A stretch of DNA of 64,000 bases from Rhabditoides inermis (lineage: Eukaryota > Nematoda > Chromadorea > Rhabditida > Rhabditidae), in contig CAWZYM010000253.1 in NCBI GenBank assembly GCA_963966185.1, positions 707,501-771,500 on the forward strand, written 5' to 3'. Position 1 is the first letter of the stretch. Each line of letters begins with the position of its first letter. Below are positions 33,643-45,941 of this stretch, in pieces. Below the pieces are notes generated by a model that ran no database searches, was not told the DNA's origin, and was given only the letters and a program-made list of their open reading frames with translations. The position numbers and the translations under genes were made by a program.

Positions 33643-36600
33643 ATGAGTCTGTTCAGCGTACTCGCACACTCCATCACCAACGTGTTCGGCATATGCTTCA
33701 ACAGTGAGTGCGCCAGTCTGGTCACGCCTCGATCCGCTTGCAGTCATCCTCATCGCGTTGATCATCCGACGCACTCCAATAGGCATGCGTCCGTGCTCGG
33801 TGATTCTGCTCAACATCGCCGGCATAGACCTTCTCGCCTGTATCGTTGCGCCCATAGTCATGACCACGTCAGTTCCTTTCCACAACACAACAGTCCTCTT
33901 TGGCGTGAAGCGTGTTCCTTCGCCAAATATTGTGCCCTAGAATATGACAATTCTTGAGTGCTGACGACGAGAAGTTTTGCGTGTTGCAGAGTGATAACGA
34001 CGAATTCGTCTCTCACCTATGTGTCCGAAGGCCCGTGTACGCTCGTCTCCGCCAATCTCTGTTTCCTCTCGTATCTCACTCTCCTACACGGATACTCCCA
34101 CTCCATACACTGCTATGGAGTCAGCTTCGTTTATCGGTCGGTCATTCATATGTACGTATGCAAGTATGTTCACTATTGACGATCTAACGTAAAAATGACA
34201 CATAGTCATAGACTACACAGGCTCCTTTTTTCACTAGAACAACTATTTTTTTCTCGATTATCATGAGAACAACGACCTATAATCCAAGGCTCTATTTCTG
34301 ATGTCGCCACCCGTACGCTTAAATCTCATTAAAATCTTCCGTTTTCTATACATATGTACATTACAACAATACATATTAACATGCGTATTATATGCTCTTC
34401 CCCTTTTTTATGAAAAGAAGTGAACAAAAAGTACTTTGTTCAAACCTTTTTTTTCAACTTGCATGGTAATCATGATAATTGCCGTAGACTGTACTTAGTA
34501 CTTTCTCGCACTTTCACGTAATTGATCGAACGATTTCTTGAATTCAGACTTCAGAAAAAACTCTTCTGTGTACTCAATGAACCTTAAAAGAACAGTGGCG
34601 ACTTATTTCTGCCACAACTCCTCATTTTCACACGAGTTGGCAGTAACCGGAATCGAACCCGCGAAGCTCGGGGACCACAACGCAGCGCACATGCATTGAG
34701 CCATGAAGCAAGTGAGAGGGCGTCGTTCATTTGCGCTTATGTCTCCGACCCGAACGTGCAGTATTGAAGCGTTGGCGGGTAATTCAAATTTTCGTCTGCA
34801 TCCGTGGCAGTGGCAGATTCGAAAGTAACGCAGATTCGTCGTTGTTTCGCAAAAATTGCAAATGTGTTAGGTTAATATAATTTTCAATAATACTCCGAGT
34901 CAAAAATAAGTCGCCACTGTTTCTTTAAGATCTATATAGCTTCAACATAAAAACTATTTCAGGTGGTACATACTCGTTCGCAGACCACCAACCGTGAAGA
35001 TGATGTGCATCGTATGTTTCATTGTATACCTGCCCTCTTTCTTCAGGTACATATGTTCACTCATGAAGCGACTTCCTACACCACAGCACCACACACTTGT
35101 CATTAAAGGGAGTGTACACTCTGAATTTCGAAGTTGAGTTAGCACCGGGATGTGAAAATATGATGAAAACGATGTACTTTTGTCAATGCAACTATTTTCT
35201 GAAATTGCCTGCAAATAGATGAAAATTGAGCGCAAAATGTGTCAAAATGCAGAAATTGGTGCCAATTGGTGCCAATTTTCAATGTTCAACAGAATTTTTC
35301 ATCGTCTTTTAGGTATCTTCGACACATAGTTGTATTGACAAAAGTGCATGATTTTCTTCATATTTTCACATCCCGAAGCTAACTCAACCTCGAAATTCGG
35401 AGTGTACACTCCCTTTAAAAATGTGTGCTTGAACGTTGTAGTTACAAACTTTGTTATTTCAGTGTGGTTCTGACATATGCGAACGGAACTGAACCATCCA
35501 TCATGTATGATCACATAACAAGGTAACAATGTTTTTGTTTGCTAATGATAAAAATGCGCACGTGTCTGCGGACATGTTTTTTTTTGTGATCGTAAACAAT
35601 GAGTGGTATCAAACTACGAGTCATTCCTTTAAAAACGTGTTAATGTTTTAAGTACATTTGTGATGAAACTGCTTTTTGGACGATTTTAGACAAGACACAA
35701 GAAACGCGTAATTATGCGTCTTTACGACAAAAAAAAACGATTTTTTGAACTTCTCGCCATGACGTATTTTCTAATGAGCATGTCTTCTATACTTAATTAA
35801 ACGATAGTTCTGAATTAAATCAGTTACTGAGTGATTAGTACCTATTATGCATTCATGATTCAGACAACTGGCATCACAGTTTTTTATGCGTTCAAAAACA
35901 TAGATGGATATCATCGCACGTTGAACTATAGTTTTATGTTTAATGTTAGCGTGTTTTCTAGGATTCTAATAGCCACGTTCTGAAATTTCATTCTGTGACC
36001 GCTCTATGTATGTATGTCGAAAAAAGGCAAAAAGACAGTAATTGTGTTTAAAAAAACTATGGATTGAAAAACAATAGGATGGTAGGGGAAGTGTCGGGCA
36101 AGGGGGTGTCTGTTCAGTAATCATGTCTACGATTTACTTCCAACTACATTAATTGTGATAAAATAGCAGGAAGTGTCTCTAACGACGAGACAAATGATAA
36201 GGTTCCGATAAAAAAGGTTCTGTCTGTAATCCTGTACTCGTAACAAAGTTGATAATTAGATTACTTCAAGTTTTTACACTTTCATCTACACTTTAACCAA
36301 AGATAGATACTGACTCAGATTGCGTCCGGACGTGGCAGTGACGCGGGATTCCGTGTACGGCTTCGATGCGCTGTCCAACTTCTGGTGCATCTTCCACATC
36401 CTTGTGGTCACAGCCCCCGTTGCTCCCATATACATCATGTCCTACGGGTTCAGAAGAGCTGTCATAAAGGTGCATGGGAGAGAACTGGCTCACAAATTAC
36501 AAAACTATTTTTTTTCTAGATCCTTAGCGATCAAAAGAACCATATCATTGATGCTACGACTCGCAGGGCACACGCGCTTCTTCTCAAGGTACATTTATGT

Positions 36601-38077
36601 ATGTAAATACATACATAGGTACGCGGCATAACAAACAATGAAGTAGATAACTGTTTCTCTATCACGTGCATACATCTGACGGATTTGACGACGCTAATTG
36701 TTCATTATACAAAACCATTACATAATCACTACCTTGGCTCATACAATCACCATCAAACATACTGCTTGGTTTTATAGGCAAGTAATTACACAGGGGTGTT
36801 GTACTATGGTGTTAGTTACAACGTCAATAGAAGCGCAGGGACGTTTAACGTGACCGAGGTTTGTCGAGATGAGCTGATCAAAACTTGGCAAAACTTAGCG
36901 ACTCGAACCGGCATAGCATGATTCAAGAAGCGTGAAAGTTACCAGGTCATCACATCACTACAACAATAACATTAAGGTTCTGAACGGTGATTTTGCCATA
37001 CTGAGATTCGCAATGCGTTTTCTTTGTTTGAAATACCCTCATTGTTTTGTGTTTCCATAGGTCCAGCAAAAAGCCAGTCAAGAATTAAGCGCCACTGTGC
37101 TTTGAAGTTGAATCGTTGAATGTCCCTGTACATACATAACGACTCCGTAATGGTAAATGTGTACTTTGCTTTATCAATTCTTTCGATATGAAAAAATAAG
37201 AATTCTGAATAAATGAACATTTTCGGGGTTAACGGTTGATAGAGATAAATTTTTCAGGCGTTGACCATTCAAGCAGGTCTTCCCATTATCATCTTTGTTG
37301 GTTATCTGATCTACTGGTGCAGCCAACTCGGTCTCTTCCATCACTGGGCAGTCGAACAAGGCATCACCATTCTACTTGGTGATTAAGATTACGTGTTTTC
37401 TTTCCAGCGCGCAATACTATCATCTAAAAATAAAATTAGCATGCTGCCAAAAGTTATATATTATTATCCAGGAAAAAAAAATTGATCTACCCACTTCACT
37501 AGTCGCATTTGATATACCGTCTTACCGTCTAGTAGTGAAAAGACCCTTGCGCGCGTAGCGCGTTCAAACGCGCCACACTCAAAATGTTTCCCATAACGTG
37601 TGATCAAAAACAATCAGCAGACCGCTCTGAGAGCAAATTTAAAATGTCTATTTCCCACTCTGCTGCGCTCTCTTCTCTTCAAATGCTTTCTCGCACTCTC
37701 TCGCATGTGCTATCGGCAGAAGGCCGATGAACAACTAGTAGATAGCGGAATGGCAACAGGCCCTTTTATTTTTGTTAACAAATTTGTAGGGAAAATACTA
37801 TAATACTTTACATGAAAAGTTTGACGATGGCGTGAGTGTTGCAGGTCTGTTCCCTGTGGCCAACCCCATCTTCTCACTCTACTTCATCACACCCTACCGC
37901 TACGCGCTCCAGGAACTGTGAGTCTGGACAAGGACGTCGACTCATCATGTAATATCTGTCATCATACTCTTCAGGTTCGGTAGCAACCGGAAGGTGGGTT
38001 CTCATCCAGGCATGAGACGGGACCAGGCGAACACATCCACCAGCCAAAAGAGCATCAACCCTAATCTTCTCATGTAG
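33643..38077 (+). CDS. srd-like 7TM chemoreceptor
   Basis: Ten exons: 33643-33703, 33744-33867, 33990-34136, 34963-35046, 35463-35522, 36319-36469, 36520-36588, 37258-37378, 37845-37917, 37975-38077; 993 nt, 330 residues, all in phase. It fits the Str superfamily, closest to srd by eye: FNIILIALIIRRTP (TM1), VILLNIAGIDLLACIVAP (TM2), EGPC before TM3, HCYGVSFVYRWYILVRRPP (TM3 end), CIVCFIVYLPSFF (TM4), SNFWCIFHILVVTAPVAPI (TM5), TIQAGLPIIIFVGYLIY (TM6), ANPIFSLYFITPYRYAL (TM7, with the typical FITPYR). The exon 2 donor (CAC then GTCAGT) is inferred from phase. Introns 3, 4 and 7 carry MITE-type insertions, which accounts for much of the 4.4-kb length. No coding lesion is seen. Confidence 0.85.
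34584..34930. mobile_element. TIR element with internal tRNA-like module (copy 2)
   Basis: Compact 347-bp copy: left TTAAAAGAACAGTGGCGACT; right end, 34881-34930, complementary (ACAGTGGCGACTTATTTTTG on the minus strand). Internal minus-strand tRNA-like block at 34640-34730 with a B-box GGTTCGATTCC and an A-box TGGCTCAATGCATG. It lies in intron 3 of the srd-like gene. Confidence 0.75.
35103..35418. mobile_element. Foldback MITE in an srd-like intron
   Basis: Ends TTAAAGGGAGTGTACACTC and its complement. Arms of about 100 bp include CACATCCCG/CGGGATGTG and AGCTAACTCAAC. There is no coding content. Confidence 0.85.
37068..37112. mobile_element. Fragment of the TIR/tRNA-like element
   Basis: AGTCAAGAATTAAGCGCCAC followed by TGTGCTTTGAAG matches the right end of the elements at 8754 and 34584; it lies in the srd-like intron before exon 8. 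Confidence 0.5.
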
Positions 38078-39240
38078 ACAATGACACGTGACCACATCAC
38101 ACACCACTTCCTTATCCCTAATTTCTACCGTGAGCCTGTGCATTTTAGAGGATTCGTGAACTGATTGTAAACATCTTTTGGTTTGCACCGAGCTTTGTTA
38201 ACTAAGCATCGGTGGTTTTCATGAGTTTATTCATCATTTGCAAAAAAATGTGTGATGCTAATTCAATATCAAAGGTTTGTATGTTTTTCGTGATTGTTAG
38301 TGATGTAATGATGAAACAATAAAAAAGTACGTACGTATGACAAAAAATATAAAAATCTAATTAGTAGCACATGACGAAAATGCAGTGTGTTTTTATTTGG
38401 AGTTACTGTTAATAATAATGGTTTATCCATAGACGCAGACATCACACAAAACACAAAATACAGACTTGGGGTTTAGTTGTTTAGTGATATCATTTGTTCG
38501 TTTTACAAGGAGACAAGTAAGTGCAATCTCATTAAAAAAATGTACCATTTCATCATTAGTCATTATCATTTCATCATGACAATACAAATGTGTGAAAAAC
38601 GATTCATCAAGAAAGATTTTCAGGTCGAATCTGTAGCGCATTTTTTGTTACTCTACTACATATTATATACATTAATAATCTTTGCCAATGTTCATAGTTT
38701 TCACTCGATATAAATATGCACAACAGTTTTTTTTAAACAGCGTGCAAAAAAACCTCTTTTGTGACAACTTCATGCGTATATCGCAGATCTTTGGAAAATT
38801 TGCGGAACTTGAAGACTGTAACACAAGTTTTTCATTCGAAAGTAATATTAAGATAGAAGGAAGAGTTTTCTGAGTCAAAAAGCCTCAGTGCTATATAGAT
38901 CTGATTTGATTAAACAGATTCTCTTTTTAGATATGGATAACGAAAAAATCTCGATGCGCAACTAAAGCGTTTATTGAACAATATCATGACAGAGACATCA
39001 GGGGACGAGCAAAAAGAAGAACTTCCCTTTTCTTCTGTATTCTCTCTGGTATCACATTTAAACGTTCATATTTTAGGTTAATTGCAATCCGCAATCCGCA
39101 CCTCTGCTTATTTTATCCGTAAGAATAATAGGAAAAGGGAGAGGGAAGAAAAAGCAAAAGTGAGAAAAATTATCAGTGTAGATTAGAGAGGTAACAGTCA
39201 GTGGATCTGCAACTACATTATCGGCCGCACCTTCCAAGTA
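38078..39240. other. Intergenic region, no gene seen
   Basis: 3' flank of the srd-like gene (AATAAAAAA near 38318) and AT-rich sequence without supported genes. Confidence 0.4.
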
Positions 39241-39261
39241 CGCGTCAACAACTAGTTCTCC

Positions 39262-39545
39262 CCTCCCTGTGACATCACTTCCGGTGTTCCACAGGGAACC
39301 GTTCTCGGCCCTGTTCTGTTCAACATCTACTCGGCTGATCTCATCCCGCTCATCCGGCCACTCGCTACCTGCAAGATGTACGCTGACGATCTGGAGGTCT
39401 ACATCTCCTGCTCTCCTGACGGTGATCGGTCACCTCTACAGACCGCTATCAAAGTCGTCAACGACTGGGCATTTGGGACATAGCAACTTCCTCTCGCTGG
39501 TCACAAGACCAAGGTACTTCACATTGGGCGTAAAACCCGTCATTG
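39262..39545 (+). pseudogene. Non-LTR retrotransposon reverse transcriptase relic
   Basis: The frame from 39266 reads CDITSGVPQGTVLGPVLFNI and a few codons later CKMYADDLEVYISC. SGVPQG..LGP.LF and YADD are the reverse transcriptase motifs typical of CR1/Jockey/RTE-type LINEs. The frame breaks after VVNDW and a related frame continues (LPLAGHKTKVLHIG), so it is a 5'-truncated, frameshifted relic. No endonuclease, poly-A tail or full element is seen. An endogenous relic only. Confidence 0.8.
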
Positions 39546-40230
39546 ACTCGGTCGAGGAAATGATCAACCTGGTATTCACCATCACTTCCAACCTTATGCT
39601 ACTGCTATCGGATTCACCAACGCCTACAATTGCGCTTACAATCGCTCGGTGGATCGCTCGGTCTCTACAGCTCAGCAGTTCTTTCTCGCCATCTACACAA
39701 CCTATGATCACGGTGTGTAGCAGTGGTCCTGACTGTGATAAAACCATTATACGCAAACGCAGACCGCACTGTGTTTGCGATCGCGTTTCACACTTGCTTT
39801 TCCACAGTAAAAAATCAACGAGATTCAAGCTCACAAATAGGAAACCTTACTCTTTTGTTCAGAGTCTTTAGTTTTAGTCAGTAATGAGTACGGTCTAAAC
39901 GATATAATCGAATGAGAATGCATCCTTTGGGACTGAAACAATCACATCAGCGCTGACGAGCCGGTTGTAATTTCACTGAAAATTGTTTATTGTTGTTGAA
40001 ACAGTGTTGACTATTTTTATATTTGCTATAGTAGTAATTTTCACTCTAGCCGACATCCGACATGTAGTCCGCAGTACAACCTTGGTTTTTTGTAGTTCAT
40101 CAAACTTGTTAACTTGTAGTGAATTTGTACATACTGCCGTTTGTACTGTTGCACTTCTTATTTCGATTGTATTCCAAGTGTTCAATAAGTGGCAAGCCTG
40201 TGAAAAGAATTCTTGGCCAATCACTTATCG

Positions 40231-40240
<10 letters not shown>
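39546..40240. other. Intergenic region, decayed retroelement flank
   Basis: Sequence downstream of the reverse transcriptase relic, possibly its decayed continuation to about 39760; no intact gene. Confidence 0.35.

Positions 40241-40319
<79 letters not shown>
40241..40319. repeat. (TA)n microsatellite
   Basis: Pure TA run of about 79 bp, 100 bp upstream of the str-like gene. Confidence 0.98.
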
Positions 40320-40323
<4 letters not shown>

Positions 40324-40421
40324 TTAAGCGCTTTACGTCATCACGTCATCTAGTATAGTTGTGCACAAGTCTCTTCTCACTGCACTCAACTCGCATAATT
40401 TCAGTTGTTTTGTCCACGTAT

Positions 40422-41606
40422 ATGACTCGCGAGTTACCATTATCGTCCTTACTATCCTACGGTATCAATGGGCTTTCCTCTGTGTTCAACATGCTTCTCG
40501 TCGTTCTTATTCTGCGTACGACAACTAGAATAGACAACTATAAATACATTTTGATGGTGTTCGCAATCTCGAACATTGTCTACAACATGATATTCTTCTT
40601 TACAATGCCGGTGAGTTGACGTCAAAGTTTTCGTAACCTGTCAACTTTTCGATGGCTGTGATTACGAAGAACAGTATCGTTATGATTACAACTACTACCA
40701 TTTCTCATTCAATCGCTATTCCGATGATGCTCGCATATTTTTCCACGTTTTGTAACAGTCTCGTTGTTCTCTCGGTTCATTTCGTTTACAGATACATTTC
40801 TCTTCTTAAGTGAGTATTTTTGTGGTTTCGAAATCTCTCGAATTCGAAATGCGTTATTTAGACTCAGACTGATGTACTTGTTTCGAGAGCCGAGAGGGAT
40901 TGTCTACGTTGTTTCTGCAGCAATCACTCCAATCGCCCTCTATGTTATCATTTGTTCATTCGCTATTCCAAACGACGACTTCAAACAGAATGTCAGAGTT
41001 GACATAATGGAACTGTATGAAATCGATGTTATTGAGCAGAACTTTGTTGGATTGCAGTTCAAACGAGTTAGTAAATTTTTATAAATATCCATAATCCATT
41101 TCAAATTCAGAACCACAAGTGGTTGGTTCGCTCTTTCGTGCTTATCGTCAGTCTGACAGTGTTGTTGGCATGTCTTTTCGTGATTATCATCTACTGCTGC
41201 TACCGTACTTGGATTGGTCTCAAGACATCAATGATGTCAGCAAGCTTCAATACTATCCACAAATCGCTGTTCAATATGTTGTTGATACAGGTATGTGAAT
41301 TTTGTGTCTATTGTTATAGAAACTCTTCAGTCGATGGTTCCTCTCATCTTCTCATACATTCCCGCTCTTCTGGCACTGTAAACTCCAATGTTTGGCTACG
41401 AAATGGGGCGGTATTCCGCGTTTATCACAGTGTGTCTGTCCGTGTTCCCTCTACTTGATCCGATCATCGTCATCTACATTGTGAAAGACTATCGCGACAC
41501 TGTCCTGTGTCGACGGAAGAAGATCGGTTGCGCGTCGTCGGTGGTTCGAAGCAGTGCTATGAGACAGGTGGAAAGGAGTGATCAGTTCACTCGTGCCGTC
41601 CAATAA
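40422..41606 (+). pseudogene. str-like 7TM chemoreceptor with one in-frame stop
   Basis: Five exons: 40422-40610, 40670-40809, 40862-41066, 41111-41290, 41331-41606; 990 nt, 329 codons plus stop, about the usual length of a full str-type receptor. Family marks: SSVFNMLLVVLILRTT (TM1), CNSLVVLSVHFVYRYISLLK (TM3 end), FREPRGIVYVVSAAITPIAL (TM4), a loop ending VGLQFKR, then LFNMLLIQ followed by SMVPLIFSYIPALLAL (TM6), and LLDPIIVIYIVKDYRD (TM7). A TAA at 41379-41381 falls in frame between ALLAL and TPMFGYEMGRY, where related receptors continue, so the last 75 codons are cut off. The rest is intact, suggesting a recent or polymorphic loss, or a sequence error. AATAAA overlaps the final stop. Exon 2 uses an AAG acceptor. 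Confidence 0.75.
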
Positions 41607-42413
41607 ACCTATTCGCAGTATACACAAGTAACATTTTTTTGAACAAACTTCTTCTTGTTTTTTTCTTAGAGATAATTCTTTTTTATCGAATATTTAGTTA
41701 GATTTTTGACTTTTTTTCAAATATGCTCGTCCCGTAAAATTGTTAAAAAAAACTTTGTCAATTTTACAACTCATGACAGACCCAGGCAGATTTTTTCACC
41801 CAGGCAGATTTTTTTTGATTGATGTGAATAAAATGATAGTCTTGATTTCATATGTGTTTGTACGTTGTAACTTTCGGTCTGTGATTCCGAGTTCATACAA
41901 ATCTACACAATATCGTGTAAATCGTGTAAAAGCGATGGAGTGTTCAAGTGTTGTAGTGTTCCAAGTGGTATGCACTCACACAGCGTGCATTTTGTCCTTT
42001 ACTCTGGTGATTCCGCTGTGCGTCGTAACAAAATACATTCTACATTTATACTGAACATTGATAAATGGCTTTATTTAAGCATGCAATTTCCAATGTTAAA
42101 TACCAAGTCTATTTTGTACAAGCATGTTAAAATAATAAACAACGGAGAAACCCGAGGCCTATGCCATGAGTTCAAACAAATGCAATCTTTCTTTCTTTTT
42201 TGTCTGTTTTGTATACTGTACATCAAAAACCTAAGACATAAATAAGTGCAATACGGAATGGAAACAACAACGAGTGAATCGCCTCTGCTACCTACTCCGA
42301 CTCCCAATTAAAACTCGGACCATAGAGCGCTGAGGGCGCGTAATTTCAAAAATAAGCTCTAGATATTTGCCCTGTTCTCAACAGGGCGCACAAATACATA
42401 TTATTATAGTGGT
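41607..42413. other. Intergenic region between convergent genes
   Basis: AT-rich, with a short direct repeat (CCCAGGCAGATTTTTT twice near 41780-41815). No gene seen. Confidence 0.45.
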
Positions 42414-43315
42414 CTACTGGACGTTGCACTCCTCTACGGGGCAGCAGTCACACTGCGGGCCCGGCTGCCAGCTCAGCTCGTCCTGGTAAGTAGCCAGAAG
42501 ATCCAGAATCACTCCGTTCGTCCATCCGAAACCCTCCTGCACAACGTACTCGCCGCCTCCCCCCGTAGCCTGAATCGGGGAGGGTGTGAGAGAGAGAGAG
42601 AGAGAGAGATTGTGGTCATGCATACCTTGGAGCAGTTGGACACGACGTCGTACTTCTCGAACATCCTTCCCCCGCTGCTCCTCCACATGGAGTAGTTCTT
42701 CCGTATCCACTTCTCCGCTATGGCCACAGCCAGATCGTGCTGTCCCGCCGCCTCCAGACCCTTGATCACCACCTCAACAAACAACATTAGTGAAAACACA
42801 TCAACTTGACGCCACTAAAGCAGGGCGGTACGTATCCGAGCTATTTCATGTTCACTGGCTGTTCCCTTGTCTGTTTTGCTTCCTGCAGTGTCGCCGGTGG
42901 TACTTACCCAAGTGGTGGGTGCCCAGGCGTTGGGATAGTCCCACTGTTGCCCGGATGGGACGAGGGATGAGGGAATGCCGCCGGGGAACGACAGAGCCCC
43001 CACCGAGTGCAGGTACTGCGACACTACAGCCCCGTCGAAACCTGAAAAAAAACTTTCCTTGTAATTTTTTCATACGTTATACGTTTCAATACGTTTACAA
43101 AACTAACTTTGCTTATTTATTGATAATTTAGCTAACGCTGCCTATAACTGCGAGGATGAAGTAATATCACCAAAAAACTGACCGGGATGCATGCTGTTTG
43201 TGAATAGAGGGAAGAAATTGGTGTCGAAATACTGCTGGAGGTGCTCGCCAGTGGAAAGGTCCAGGTCGAACCAGCAGCCCGCGGACTCGGACCACAGCAC
43301 CTGGAAAGGGTCCCG

Positions 43316-43366
<51 letters not shown>

Positions 43367-45728
43367 GTGCTATCGTACCTGATGTATGGCCTTCTTGAGG
43401 TCGTCCGTCTTCTGTCGTGCCCTGTCCGCCCCCTCCTCGTCGCCCACCGCCCTCGCCATCTCGGACATCATCTGCACGTTGCCGCAGATGATGGCGTTCA
43501 GGTCGACGGGTACGATGGAAGACGTGCGGGTGGAGCCCATCTGACCCGCCATCGGACCTGCAATGCTCCATGAACACTGTTCGCAAATCAATTGGATATG
43601 GATTATAGCAGTGGAGTGCTCTGGTTGCATGCTGTCCTTCCCCCTGCCCACCTTGCTGCTCGAACCAGCGGCTGGAGAAGTCCCTTCCGCTCTCTGCCGC
43701 CGCCGCGATATCGCCCCACAGACGACGCTTGCCCTCGTCTGAACAAGCATATACAACTCTGTCAAGCATATCCTGTTCTTCCACTGCACGACCACTCACC
43801 GTCATCTATGTGCTCCGCGCTCTCCACATCCTCCCTGTAGCTCTCGGGGCGCGGACCGGACGCGTCCACCTTGTATCTGAAAACGTCTCGCATGCACTCG
43901 CACTCTGATGTCTTTGTATGCAATTCGATTTTTTGTGAATCTTTTGAATTAATTTGACTTTGAATACCTGTAGAGGTGCGAGCCCCAGCCCTCCTGGTGC
44001 ACCTGTCTGTGACGGTCAAAGAACTCCATCTGAACGGTGTGTGGTAATTAATACAGAAAACAGTATCTCCTCTTCTCGCTACCGTACCTCTTTCCATAGG
44101 GTAGGTAGGGTCTCTTTGACGAAGTTCGTGTCACCAGTGGCCTGGTAGTAGGCGTGGAGCATCCAGGAGAGGAGAGGAGGCTGCGAGCGGTTCAGGTAGT
44201 AGATGCGGTTACCATTCGGAACGAAGCCGAACCTGGAAGGCAGTGGTGAGAGGAGGAGGAGAGAGAGAAGGAGAGAGGGGGAGAGAGAGGGGGGGAGAGA
44301 GAGAAAGGAGAGAGAGGGGGGGAGAGAGAGAACACCCACTCTTCGATGAGGTGTGTCATGTTGCGGATCATGTCCTTGACCGTATCGTACATCTTGGAGA
44401 CCAGCAGTCCGCGAATGGTGAAGAACGAGTCCCAGTAGTACATCTCCCTGAAACAGGATTACTGTACTGTACTCCCAATTGAATTACTGTACTTTTGAAT
44501 AGTAACGCACCTGAACCTGCCTCCAGGCACGATAAAGGGACGAGGAAGTGCGATAAGAGAGTAGCGATCGGGGTTGGAGAGGACAGACGGACGAACCTAA
44601 AAGTAGCATAGTCTCTCTTTCTCTCTTTCTCCCCTTCTCTCTCTCTCTCTCTCTCTCTCCTCACCCTGCGCGAAAGACTCGGCCACTTCTTGTGCAGATG
44701 CCCTGCCCATACTCGATAGTTGTCGTCCACAATATCCGAGAACAGATCGGCCTGAGATGCGCATACTATGAACCTGTTCGTTCTTTCATTCGCTCATGTC
44801 ACTCAAACGGCTCTTTTCTCATGCTCTGGCGTGTGTCCTATCAACACAAAGTACGCGGGGGGAGGGTGCTCGCTGGTTGAATGAAGCAAAGTTCATGTAA
44901 CACTCTTGGCGAGATCTAGAGAACACTGAACGATTCAATCGACCGTTGGGTCTTTCGTCTTGTTGTCTGCGAGGATGGTGATGAAAGAGAGAAGTGGTGG
45001 GTGATCGGGAAAAGTGCGCACTGCCCGCAAAACGAGCACACGGGGGCAAGTGTACTCGCACACTTGTGAATGGGAGCACCCCCGCCAACGTGCACTTTTG
45101 CATGTTGCAGATTGCAGGATAGATTAGTGAGTGATGGTACGAACCGTGCTAATGCAAGTAAGAGGTACGGAAAGAAGCGGTGTGCAGCTTGTGTTGGGCC
45201 TCGCGGCGTACCTTGTCGTCGAAGTCACTTGGGGCGCACTCCTCCAGCTCGCATCCGGGCTCGTCGAAGTGGGCGGAGACGAACTCGCGGAGTCGATCCA
45301 CGCACGGCACGCCCTTCGAGGAGAACGCGGACCAGTTCGACAGGGTAGCCTCTCAAATACATTACATCAGACGTCTTCACGACAGCCCTGGCTCGGTTGT
45401 TGTTCACGCGTGTCTCTCCTATCCTTGCATAGCATTATGTAGCATGATTCGTTCACGTGAAGAGGATATGCATAGATGCACTACTTCATTCAAACACCCC
45501 TTCGTCATAAACCGTGGATATTCAGATGTGCCTTTTCAGCCTTTTCTGAATTTTCGAAACATCACATCATTGAAATTGACTCTACCATACAAGCAGAAAC
45601 CTCATAGTTCCTGATCTCACTTTTTTTCTGTGTGAGACGCCTTCGCACATTCATATTCCTTCTTACAAGTCTCGAAGCAGTAACCCAGGAAGAGACATTT
45701 GATATGATCACGTAACAAGCGTGTGACA

Positions 45729-45769
<41 letters not shown>

Positions 45770-45896
45770 CGTGGCGATCTTCTCATCTTCTGACCTCTCG
45801 CTCTACCGCGAGTGTTGTGTGATGTGGCAAGTGACTCATGTGCCGCTCTGTCACTCACACAATCAGCCATTCTATATGAATCTCGTGTGCTGAAAC

Positions 45897-45941
<45 letters not shown>

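Noticed and set aside
41291..41330. Frameshift at exon 5 of the str-like gene
   Set aside because: Using the acceptor CTCTTCAG instead of TTATAG restores the family frame (LLIQ then SMVPLIF), so only the stop codon remains as a lesion.
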